A stretch of 64,000 nt of DNA from Lumbricus rubellus (taxonomy: Eukaryota > Annelida > Clitellata > Crassiclitellata > Lumbricidae). A program made the position numbers and the translations under genes. The notes beneath the pieces are model-generated. The model was not told the origin of the DNA, did no database searches, and saw nothing but the letters and a program-made list of their open reading frames with translations. This document shows, piece by piece, positions 41,061 to 52,036 of this stretch. Every line of letters starts with the position of its first letter. Positions within the stretch are counted from its first letter, which is position 1. The stretch spans positions 33,442,419 through 33,506,418 of the forward strand of contig OX243811.1 in the NCBI GenBank assembly GCA_945859605.1, written 5' to 3'.

Positions 41061-41903
41061 GTCAAGAGAAGAAGAGGAACCGGGATCAGATTTACGATAG
41101 ATGTGTTTCAGTTCTGAGTAGGCCTGGCCTAACTGAGAAACCTGTGGAGATTTATGATTTGGTAAGTTGGGGAAAATGGATGGTGTAATACGATTTATGG
41201 CTGGAATATAATTTACAGTATTGCCCCAACGAATTCTGGAATATCCCTACTTGAGCGATAATCTAAACTTTCATAGCCAATTAGCTATCCAGTACATATT
41301 AATACATATCGATGATCTTTTCTACTTTAGTATCTTTGGCGGAAATCTTTCAAGAAGTGTGATGTTCGGTGATGTTAGTACTTTAATATATTCAAAAAGT
41401 AGTTCGAGAATAAACTGCCAGGACAAGTAGTCTTTATATTATTTAAGCAATAAAACGACGACAAAATGTTTCGTCGGACGTAAGTAATTTATTCTATCTA
41501 GCATGAATTTCGTTTTACATGATGGTGTTTGTGTGGGAAACTTATTTGCGAAGCGTGTCTCGATAGAGAATATCGCATGGGACATTATAAGGTGAAAGGT
41601 AGAATTTTGTATTTTCTGCGAGCCGTATGATAGCGTGATAGTTAAATAATGGCATTGCCACTGAATTATTCGGTGACTTTTAGCGCCGTTTATTTATACG
41701 ATTATATCTAAACGGTATGGATTAGTATTCTGCCCAGCGGTCCTACGTTCAATGCGGTTTATTACTGTCGTGTATGCAAATACTATGCAAATGACGGCGT
41801 CTATGTTAATATGGTGTTGCTCCTCACATGACCGTCTGTTGTTGTTGGACCCCGTGATCAAACTTCGTGTATCCCGTCGAAATTCAAACCCCGACCGACC
41901 GCA

Positions 41904-41935
41904 ATGGACGACTTCGACCATGGGCTCGACCCCAC
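41904..41935 (+). CDS. USF: USF exon 1 (start codon)
   Basis: MDDFDHGLDP plus two bases; donor gtaagt at 41936. The context gcaATGG favours this start. Confidence 0.85.
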
Positions 41936-44899
41936 GTAAGTATTTAGAACTACGTCGGCGGATCATTGATGCAATAGGAAATGTGTGTCGGCGAGGTTCT
42001 AATCGATCCGGGCGGTTTGAAGACGTGGAATTGGGCCGAACCGTTCAGCCATTTTGAGAGTAAGTTATGAGGGTACAGTGCGTTACCCCACGGACCGATA
42101 TCGTGTAACCGGTCTAAACAAGTCCAAGTTAATGAGACCTGTCAAACGAAGCCTGTTGAAAATCATGTCAGATCATTAGTTTTCTATATGTGTATCACTG
42201 TATCCGTGTTCGCGCATTCATTTCCGGGTTATTGACTGTTTCAATTAAAAAATAATGATTTTGCAATTGTTAAATTCCTAACTAAATGCTCATATTTTTG
42301 TGAGTGTGAAGTCGTTAATGGTACGATTTAAAACTTCAAGAGCGTTCTTCTGTGTCACGTGCAAATACAATTTAAGGCTACCTGCCATGTGGCTTTCCAT
42401 ATCCTGGTCATTACAAGCGAAATGTGGGCTATATCTATTGCTGAGCATGATATCATGTGACCATTGCCTACAGGCAAGTCATAAAACAGACTTTATGCCA
42501 AATGAGCGTTGGCTTGACCATGTTCAAATCCTAATTTTGTGGCCAACTACGTGCAATGCTATTGCTGGAAATTACTCATGCAAAATCCAAATCAAGTTTT
42601 AAAAACATTGAGGTTTGATTTTGATTGACTTTCATATGACTGTATAAAAATAGCATTGAGCCCTGTATGGAAATTGCCGAAATTAAAGTGACTTTGTGCA
42701 TATATAATATGTGGACAGCCCCCTAGCCATGCCTCAATTTCAAATCTGCTTCTCTTTGTGAACTTAAAAGCTTTTTATGATGATGCTTGGTTGAATAAAA
42801 ACCTTTTTGTTTTCAGGGCGAAATCAGAGCCGGAGTCCGATGACGTGCAGTTAACAATGGATGGTAATTCAACAGCTATTAATATTTCTCACAAAATTAT
42901 TATAATGCATTGTAATGGTGGTGCGACAAAACATACAGGCCCATTACAGGGCAAAGAAGTGCAGACTAATGTGCATACGATTATTAAGCACAGGAATGCA
43001 CTAATTAGATGTTGTGTTTCATTTCCATGGTACTGGCTTTATTCATAGTAACCGAATTGATAATTTAGGCATAGACAGTACAGCACGTTGCTCGATAAAT
43101 GAAAACTCATTCTATGTATGCATTGCATTTCATTACTTTGCTGCACTTGGCGGCAACATAATAACAGCAGCCAGCAACCATTTCTGTCTACGAGTGGCAG
43201 TTTGAAGGTGAGGATTTTGTTGTAATTCGACAGATAATGGTGATGATCCAGGTACACTTTCTCTGACATTGGATACAAATGGTGGCTACCAGCTTCGATC
43301 AGACTCTGGGCAAGGTAGCGATTCAAAGGATTTGTTTTGCTCTTCATATGTATTTAAATTATTTATTGCAGGGTTTCAAATTCTAGTAGACAATTTGTGT
43401 ATTTAACTTGCATTGGTTGAACACTTATTGATTGGGAGCGCTAAATTTTGGAGAGTAATCAATTGAATATTTAATCAGCACCATCCCTAATCTATATACT
43501 CGTGTTCATGCATGATAAGTATTTTGCATCTTTATCTGGTTACTGGGAAAGTGTTTCATTGTCTGGTTTTGTAACATTGAGAGTTTATAATAGTGTTTGC
43601 TTCTGTTTACTGATCCATCCAATTTTGTTTTTCATTTGGTGTGCTCTAAGAGATTTTTTGTTTTCAATTACAGGTTCCATAACATATCGGGTCTTACAAG
43701 TAACACCAAACGATGATGGGCAGCCACAGTTTGTAACGTCTAGCCAAGTAAGGATGCTGTTCAGAATGACAAAATCGCTTGCGGGTGACATAAGTGGGTT
43801 AGGTTGAGGGGTTTGTTGCCCTGCTTGGATACATTCGCCTTTCAACTGGATATTACATTCCATTGCATGTTGTGGATTGGGAAATCCTCTTTTGAGCAAT
43901 ATGTAAGAGAAGGTTGTCGGCTGTTGCTATGTTGCTTCGTGATACTTTGACACTTCCATCTTTCTGAAAGAAGTCTCCTTGCAGTTATCTGCTTGTAATG
44001 AACTTCTGATTGTGACATTCAAGGAAGTTTCTAGTTAAATAATGCAGTTGTTCAGTTAACACTTAATGGTTTTTCTAAATTGGAAATAAAATTTCTTGTC
44101 CAATTAGGGACTAATAATAAATGTCCGAATGAATGATTGAATAATATAGAACTTACTTTGAATGTCTTCATCCATAGTTGCTAGTTCTGTATTGTCGGCT
44201 GTGGATGGGAATCGGTCGGTTGAGTTCTACGTGTCTGCGGGTGCTTTTCCATTGTGACTCTTACTACTTATCTGAGTGCACGTTTCACTTATTGATGTGG
44301 GAGCAAAGGTCATATTTATAACCATGATTTAACTGCTACAGTGTAAACTAGATTTGGGGGAGCGGAAGCATGTACACTTTTGTACAGTCGGACTAGGGTC
44401 GCTGTATATTAAGTTCTCCTTGTGGGGAAATATATGGCCAACAGAGTCGTAACCCACGTACTGCTGTGACAGTTCTGTCCTTATGAAGGCAGAGCTCTGT
44501 CCACAGCTGATCCAGGCTGCTACACAGAAAGTTCCTGCTTGACGTGTTAATGGGTCTTGCACGTTAAATAGGTGTCGTAAGTAGTAGTTGTATAGCTGCA
44601 TTTTCAGCAGATTTGGTCATAAACAGTTGTCTACTACTATATACTTAGCAGTTACTTCATGAGTAAGTAACTCTGAGTGACGACATGCAAAATATATTCT
44701 CTGCTTAATTATTCTGCATAAATCTGCATTGTTCACTTCAGGCACTTCTCCAGAACTTGATAAATGGTTCGACGGAAGAGTCGAGCCAGCCTCGAATCAC
44801 GTACATACCAGCTGCCTTGCCTTCCAACCTCGATGTCAGTCAGGTCTTGGACTCTCGAGGTGCGACTGCGTCAGCCATCAATTCTGGATCAGGTTCGTT

Positions 44900-44934
<35 letters not shown>

Positions 44935-47225
44935 ATTACTCGGTTTTAACAGTTGCAGTGGCACTTTATTGTGTGATTAATATGACTATGAATCTGATGC
45001 TGCCAAACCTATTCGGCTTTTTATTATCTAATGAAGGCAAAGACTGCCGGTAACTGAACTTATGAAACTGGAGTTATCAGTTAGAGAGATAGAAGCATTA
45101 GTGAAATCTTCAACCTTTTTAAATGTATAGTTTTTACAATGCGCAGTAAACCTTTCAAGACCCTAACAATATCAGTATTTTTGGGTTTTTTGCCAAATTT
45201 TTTCATGAGAAAAGTTTTTCTCATTTTAGGTCAAGTTTATTTCATGATGGCGCCAACTGACGTCATCCAATCGAGCAACCGATCTCTAATTCCAGGATCA
45301 ACGTCTCTAAAACCGGACACAAACACCCGAGTAATGAGAGATGACAAACGAAGGTCTACACATAATGAGGGTTTGTACATAGATTTTTGGCCACAATGGA
45401 TTTGAATGTATTATTTCTATCTAAGCCCAATTGATGCTCCACTCCTGTTTTGTTCAAATCTTGTATTGTCTACATTTATTATTATTTTATATCCAGTGTA
45501 GCCTTTGTTTTTCTTCACCTCAGTGTGTAGTGCATCATTTGTGTTGAATTCAATCGAATGCATTGTTTTTGAAAAACAGCAACTTGTTGAAGTAACCTGC
45601 TAACGTACATGTAAGCCACATATCTTTGAGTCTAGTGTGTGAGTCTCAGTGTGAAATGGATACTTCATATGATAGGACTTCATATGATATGCCCATGTGG
45701 TACTTGAGCAAATACCGGACCTGCATGACTTCGAAAGTTGCACTAATTGCAACAGTTGAGACATTTGAGCATTTATACCTTGTAGGGCAATAGCGCATAT
45801 AACATACTCTGGACTAACTAGTTGAACACGCGGACACACTTCTCTCTGATTTATCTACCTGGGAGGTTTAGTAAACACAATTAATAAATGAATGATTGAT
45901 TTAAATGAATGATTGATTTAAATGAATGATTGATTTAAATTGTAGTTGAACGACGACGGAGAGACAAAATAAATACTCAGATCACAAATCTGGGATCACT
46001 TCTTCCAGACTTTACCAATGAGCAGTCGAAACAGGCCGACGTAAGTTTGAACAAATTTATTATAAAGACTTTGAAGATTAACAAGTTTACACAATTGCCT
46101 GCAGATTTTTTATGCTTTTAAGTCCGATTTAAGTTGCTTGTTTATTTATTTATTTATTTATTTATTTCGGAAATTTATATAGCGCCTCTTCAAGGTAGGC
46201 TACTCAGAAGCGCTCCCGGCCCAACCACGGCTAAATAAAACAGTCTTTAGGTTCTTAAGGAACAGAGCGGAGTGACCTCTGGGAATTAGGCGCAATGCAA
46301 CAGGAAGACCATTCCAGGTGATAGGACCAGCAACTGAGAATGAACGACGCTGTCGCATAGCAGTCCGCGCGCGGGGAACCAGAAGCTCAATTTGGTTTGC
46401 CGATCGAAGGGTGGATCGACGCAGAACTCCTAAGGTGGAACAGCAGAGTTTGAATGTTTCCTTGTAAGCAGCGTTTGTGTATAAGTATCTAAATAGATTC
46501 AGAAAGCTAGAGTTTTGAATTTTGCTTCACTTTAATACAATTCAGTCTTTTCTGTGACATTAACGTAGGGGGGTTGTCAATACATTATTTGCGCAAAATG
46601 GGGGGAGGGATGATCGTATTTAGGAGATGTTGCGTATGGGTGAGTATGACGATGTGAGAGGTCTTAATAAAATGTGCATGTATGCAATGAAGGGGCAATT
46701 CCTAGTTCCACGGGCTAAGTCAGTTGCCAGTCAACATTGAGCTTTCTCAATAATAAGGCGGTCCATCTGGAATTGCCTCACTTCAAAGCTACATTTATTA
46801 TATCTGAGTTCTCAAATTTTATGTCATGAATCAGTGTAGTCTTTTCTATATTTCATAAATCTCTTTAAGTCTTTTTTTCTGTTGCTGGTGGCTGGGGTGG
46901 GAATGCTTCTGAGTAGATTTTTTTGAAAGGGTGCTATATAAGTTTACAGAATGAATGAATGAAAGAATATCGCTGTACATTCGTTGTGTTTTTTTTGCAG
47001 AGCAAGAGCGCAATTCTGACAAAAGCTTGCGAATACGTCAAGGAGCTCCAGGTACAAAACCAAGAACTGGAGGATCAGCTTCGCATTTTCGAATCCGACC
47101 GGCAGCAACATGAACTTTTGCGACAGGAATATGCTCAACTGAAGCAAGAGAACGAAGTGTTACGGACTCACTTGCAGCAGAACGGCTATGGCGTATCGGA
47201 TGGACAAGACGACTCGTCTTTATGA
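41904..47225 (+). CDS. USF: Upstream stimulatory factor (USF) bHLH-leucine zipper transcription factor
   Basis: Exons at 41904-41935, 42817-42863, 43234-43314, 43674-43747, 44742-44892, 45230-45370, 45946-46040 and 47001-47225 join into a 281-residue protein; human USF1 has 310. The N-terminal part is acidic and contains the ITYRVLQVT block known in USF. The USF-specific region GQVYFMMAPTDVIQ follows, directly before the basic region RDDKRRSTHNEVERRRRDKI, whose H-E-R contacts read the CACGTG E-box. The helix-loop-helix continues to LTKACEYVKELQ, and a leucine/glutamine zipper ends with DGQDDSSL. It acts in the nucleus as a dimer. Two introns split the bHLH, the second in the loop before SKSAILTKAC. 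All phases agree and no exon is missing. Vertebrate USF1 and USF2 cannot be distinguished here. Confidence 0.95.
42817..42863 (+). CDS. USF: USF exon 2
   Basis: Acidic 47-bp exon (AKSEPESDDVQLTMD). Phase 2 in, phase 1 out. Confidence 0.85.
43234..43314 (+). CDS. USF: USF exon 3
   Basis: Encodes LSLTLDTNGGYQLRSDSGQ. Phase 1 at both ends. Confidence 0.85.
43674..43747 (+). CDS. USF: USF exon 4
   Basis: Carries the conserved ITYRVLQVT block; donor gtaagg at 43748. Confidence 0.9.
44742..44892 (+). CDS. USF: USF exon 5
   Basis: Middle activation region (ITYIPAALPSNLDVSQVLD). The donor gttcgt is followed within 10 bp by a (TG)n run. Confidence 0.9.
44903..44933. repeat. (TG)n microsatellite beside a splice donor
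   Basis: About 15 TG units starting 10 bp into USF intron 5. Confidence 0.95.
45230..45370 (+). CDS. USF: USF exon 6: USF-specific region and start of basic region
   Basis: From GQVYFMMAPTDV to KRRSTHNE; donor gtttgt at 45371. The intron separates HNE from VERRRR. Confidence 0.95.
45886..45940. repeat. 17-bp tandem repeat touching a splice acceptor
   Basis: Three copies of aaatgaatgattgattt, ending 5 bp before the AG of USF exon 7. Confidence 0.95.
45946..46040 (+). CDS. USF: USF exon 7: basic region, helix 1 and loop
   Basis: VERRRRDKIN through the loop. Phase 1 in, phase 0 out; donor gtaagt. Confidence 0.95.
46146..46500 (-). mobile_element. Hairpin-tail element with non-tRNA head, in USF intron 7
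   Basis: Tail tatagcgcctcttcaagg ... ctcagaagcgctccc next to a (TTTA)n run, with about 280 bp of head lacking pol III boxes. It contains gaccattccaggtgatagg, related to 40797-41060. Confidence 0.6.
46885..46960 (+). mobile_element. Hairpin-tail fragment with (GAAT)n end
   Basis: Gaatgcttctgagtag ... gaaagggtgctatataag, then (gaat)n, ending 40 bp before the last USF exon. Confidence 0.6.
47001..47225 (+). CDS. USF: USF exon 8: helix 2 and leucine zipper
   Basis: SKSAILTKACEYVKELQ, then heptad leucines, ending DDSSL and TGA. Confidence 0.95.
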   Translation, partial: SKSAILTKACEYVKELQVQNQELEDQLRIFESDRQQHELLRQEYAQLKQENEVLRTHLQQNGYGVSDGQDDSSL

Positions 47226-47236
47226 TTTAATTAAAA

Positions 47237-47242
47237 AATAAA
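47237..47242 (+). promoter_or_regulatory. AATAAA polyadenylation signal after USF
   Basis: The hexamer lies 11 bp after the stop codon. If used, the 3' UTR would be unusually short; a more distal site is possible. Confidence 0.35.
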
Positions 47243-48731
47243 TGACTGTTGTCTGGTTCCATGTTGTTGGCAGCATGGAACCGGTCTCCTCCCCAGAGCT
47301 GCAGTTCCCACAGTTTTGCTGTCCACAAAGATGGTAATTTTGCGACATATTTGAGAGTTTGAAAGCAAATGATTTACACCAAGAAAATTCGATTTGATTT
47401 GACTATTATTCGGATTTGTGTTTCGCTGGCAAGTGCCGTCCTTGCAGGGTGTGCCTTTTTACACAATTCCTGTATTATAATTGTCGATTCCCAGTTTCAC
47501 AGCGTTGCATATCTTTTCTTAGATGTCGTACTCCATTTGCTGATTACCCACTCCAAGATTCGCGAGACCATCTCTGCTGAATTTGATCAACTGCGCATGC
47601 ATGAACTTGCGAATTTACGTGGCCTGAATAGACTTCGTATGAACACAATAACTTTAAAACTTGCAGATCGTGTAATCAATGTATGTCTCGCCTGTCACTT
47701 ATTTGGATAAGCAACGGACCTGTTCACTCGTGTGAATTTCATTTAGCAAATGCTGAAACTGTCAATATGAAGAGATGTGATTGATGAATATAATACAGAG
47801 GTTTTCAAACTGTATTTTTTTTATTGTACTGGGTGTGTACAGAGGTACAAATTGAATGTTGGTGTACCCAGAAAGGTCAGATCAGAAACAACATGCCATT
47901 GCAAAGTCCCCTTGCAGTTAACAACTAAAAGTCCATTTCATAGGTAGCAAAATTAAAAATATATATTACTGGTACTTTTAATCATGTAAACAGGTTAATA
48001 AGACTTGAGAGTAAAAACACTTTATAAGATTTATTACATGTATTCATACAAAAGACAGATTATATTGCAACCATGGTCAAAATGTCTTGGCCTAAAGTAA
48101 TCTACTTAATTTTACAATGAAACATTGTATCTGATCGGAGGTCAGAAATAGAGAAGCTTTTATAGTCTGTACAAAATAGCCTTCGGTCGTCGTGAAGCCT
48201 GTCCACAAGAAGGAATTAGGGAAGGGTCATCAAGATGTCGACATGGGTTGGGAAGTGAAGATGCCAACATCAAGATTTGGACAGTTATTTCAGTATATTC
48301 ATATTAAATGCCAACTCTAGTCTGCATTGCACTGGACCAATACAAGTCATTTTGTGGGTGCTTGAATGTTAAATGACCTAGGATTCTCTCGGGCTATTAA
48401 TCCTGCATGACTGCAAATTCCAGGCATTAGTATTAAAAGTTGAGAGCCAATTGAAAGTGAGGAAGTTCAAAGTTCATGCAAGTCAGTTCTGCAGACGTCC
48501 TTTATGGATGACTCCCTATTTGATTTCTAAATAACCAATCGGCTAACTCATGGCAGCCATCCTCTAAACTCTAAAGTGATGTGTTGCATAAGGTTAAGGT
48601 ACTGATAACCAGTGCTTAAAGTGTCCTTACCTTTCCCTGCTCTGCAGGTCAAACAAGTGGGAGGACGGTGTTTAGATTTTTAAAATAAGTCCATGATTGT
48701 CCATGCACATTTTAAGCCCTGCAGTTATAAC

Positions 48732-50533
48732 CAGTGATATTTTCGTGAATAAGAAGTAGAATAAGAATAATAATTATTGTATTTTCGTTCAGCAGAAGTA
48801 GAAGTAGAATAAAAATTATTTTCAGAACGAGAATAGAATAAGAAGTGAAATTAAACCTTCAGAAGTGAATAAGAATAAGAAGTATAAATATTTTCAGAAC
48901 GAGAATAGAATAAGAAGTGGAATTAAGACCTTCAGAAGTGAATAAGAATAAGAAGTATAGATATTTTGAGAACTAAAATGAAGAGACTTCTGATTTTATG
49001 GGCCATAGTTTAGTATTGTGAGGAAGCAGATTACTCACAGAACAAAGGGACGCTTTACCTGCATTCCCGGGGTCATAATTATGGCTCTAAACTAGTCTAA
49101 ACCGGTTTGGAGTTAGGGGCTGTTCGAGATCAATCCACACAAGAACCTTGGGGCTATTGATATGCAAATTGGGGTACTGCAGGGCTGAGGGAATGAGGAA
49201 ACCAGGGCCGACCGGCAGGGTGACCATTGGAGTTAGGTAAGATATAATTGGCATGTGAATAAGGAGAGACTAGAGACACATGTTTCGAGTGTGAGCGACT
49301 GAACAGAGGCAGTCCACTGGCAAGGGTGACTCTGTTTTGCTGTAGCTGGCTATGAGAAGGAGGGTGGTTGTTTCTGGTGTAGAGAAGAGCGTAGGATTGC
49401 CCTTGGAGAGAGAAACCAACAGAATTCTCTGACCAGGACCTGATTTAATATCTAGGATGAAATATATCAGGCTTGAACAATATCTGTCGCAACATATTTT
49501 GAGGGCAAAGAAGAAAACGGACCACTTTGTTTAATCTGAGGTAAAAGAATAAGCCCTAATTAATTAGAGTTTACAGTTACAAAATATTCTTGTTGATAAT
49601 ATGCTTTGTCTGTCACCTTTATTTAGTTCTGTAAAAATCCTGTTAGTACTATGTGAATAGTCGTCCAACTTCTTATTCTGATTCATTCACATCACATTAC
49701 AATATCGCACTTTGGGATGTTTAGTTCTTTGTATTCATAGCCAGACTAGTGTTATCAAACGTTCTAGCAAATGATGGACTGAGTGGACCTTTGGTATGAT
49801 AGCAGGAATCTATCCCGCATCCTACCTGCCAGTTATGTTACCATTATTCTATGGATCCTCCCCATGCATAGCAGGAACATTATAATGTAATGTAATATAA
49901 TGACGACACTTTCTATGGTGCCATAACACAGCCATGCCGCTAATTTGCTAAACATTAATTCCCTCGGCCCGTAACTTGTGCTTGCAGGCCACAAGTCCCT
50001 TCTTTATCATGAGACATGGATGCCATCGACCTTCTGGCAATGAAAACCATGTATTCGACAAAATTGGTCCCAAGCGTGGAGTTTAATCCCCAGAAAAACA
50101 CACACAAACTTGAAGCTTTATAAATTATATCATAGGCCTATAGCCTTAAATTTCAAGCTTCTAATAAAGCACCACCCGCAGAAAGCATTAGGTCTAATAT
50201 AAATAAGCTAAATTGGCAAATTGCAAGAGCGAGAAAAACTGACAAGTGCACGGATAAGTAAAATTATGTCTAAACTCTAACTGAAGAAGAAGTGAAATTA
50301 TCTGAGAACTGGAATTAGAAGTAGAAGTAAAATTGCTCTAGTAGAAGTGAATAAGAAGTAGAAGTAAAATTATTTGAGAAGTAGAAGTAGAAGTAAAATC
50401 ACGTCAACAGAAGTGAATAAGAACTAGAAGTAAAATTATTTGAGAACTAGAAGTAGAAGTGGAAGTAAAATCACGTCAACAGAAGTGAATAAGAACTAGA
50501 AGTAAAATTAATTTAAGAACTAAAATATCACTG
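48732..50533. mobile_element. 1.8-kb non-autonomous hAT-type element with minisatellite ends
   Basis: Begins CAGTGATATTTT and ends in the inverse AAAATATCACTG, flanked by GTTATAAC at 48724-48731 and 50534-50541. Arrays of agaagtgaataagaa-type units lie inside both ends (about 48755-48970 and 50283-50515). The middle has no recognisable coding region. It occupies the space between the convergent USF and HHAT genes. Confidence 0.85.
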
Positions 50534-51917
50534 GTTATAACCATGATCTGGGTAAGAGTTCAGCATTAAATCAGTGACGTATCCGTTAAAAATCCAGGTA
50601 TGTTAATATCATTAGAGGACCTGTGCTCAAACAATGTACATTGTACAAATGTTCAGTTTTAATGTACACATATAGAAAATATCAATTAAATTGTGTTCAA
50701 TGACAAGAGGTAGAAAAAGTGGAAAACATTGTAAGTTGTTAAATATCTGTAGAATGTCACTACTGAATTGTAATGCAGCAACATCTGAAAATGACTTGCA
50801 ATTTAAAGTTTAAAATTAGAACTTTAGACACCTTTTTAAAATGCATTGCCCCAAGCATAACAACGAAAAGTAAGTCACTTATAACAATAGCTCAAGCATC
50901 TTTTACCAAGTCAATGAGAAGCAAGTTCCACTAAATGTAAAGAGGATGAGATCAAATTCAGATCAAAGATCAAATTCTGCGTTGCTTGTATACCTCTGGT
51001 ACGGCTTTTCCCGCTATTTTAAAGGTATTACGCGCCTCACAGTCAACTAACAACAGCGTAGGCTTTTGAAGACAAATAAGTCTTGAGTCCAGATTTGAAA
51101 GCATCTATTAAGTCAGTCAATAGAAGGGAACGAAGAAAACCATCCCAACATTCTAAGATTCTAACCTCATAATTGCACATTTAATCAGTCACTGCAGCTA
51201 GAGAACATCTCTTACAAAAAAAGCTATTAATCAGGACAGTTACACATTTCAAGACTTCTGTTTTGTTAGCACCACTGTAGTGAACTTGGCTACAGAAAGA
51301 GCACAGTTTCGACGAGTATATCAGGCACTGGGGCAGAAGACTAGCCATCATCTAATATTTGACACCAGCTCTTATTATGAGGGTGAGAAAATGATGTTTT
51401 TTCTGTTTTTATTTTTCCATCGTTTTATTCGGTTTTTAAAAAAATTTTATGTAACGCTATTTATTTATTTTCTGTCTTATTAGTTTCTTTAATTTTATTT
51501 TTCCTGATATTCCTTACGTTTTCAGCCCAATCTCAAGGTTTCAGATAACTGATGTCATTATTTAATTGTTTAATATCATCATTTAAGAAATACATGTAGT
51601 AAGCAAACAAGGGTTTTAAGTTTAAAATGCAGTTTAAGATGTAAAAAGTCAAATTATTTTCCATTTCCGTTTTTTTCAGTTTTTTCCCGTTTTTCCCCCC
51701 GAATAAAACGACGTTTTTCCCGTTTTTTATTCCGTTTCCATTGTTTTCTACATCTATGTGAAGGACCTTCCTGCAGTCCACAACATGAAGTGCAGACACG
51801 CTGAATTGCATAAACTTCATCTGCCATCATAGGCAGGACCTTCCTCATTTGCACCTAAGTTGCCATTCAGAGCTGAGCACCAGGCGTAGCAAATGCTCAT
51901 CAGCTTCTGCTGTAATT

Positions 51918-52036
51918 CTAATCTGTTTTAACTGAACAATGATGCTGTTGCATGGCTTGGTAGTTCTCCACTTCCTTGCCAGTCTGAATGACACAGTACA
52001 AGCTATATATCACTAAGAATGTTGAAATAGGAAAGC
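51918..52036 (-). CDS. HHAT: HHAT last exon
   Basis: Final transmembrane helix (FPISTFLVIYSLYCVIQTGK) and a short tail ending SVKTD and TAG. Phase 1 in. Confidence 0.85.

Noticed and set aside
42300..42602. 100-codon frame in USF intron 1
   Set aside because: No similarity and no splice support; USF phases join across it cleanly.
47369..47710. 113-codon frame after USF
   Set aside because: No domain and AT-rich; more likely USF 3' flank.
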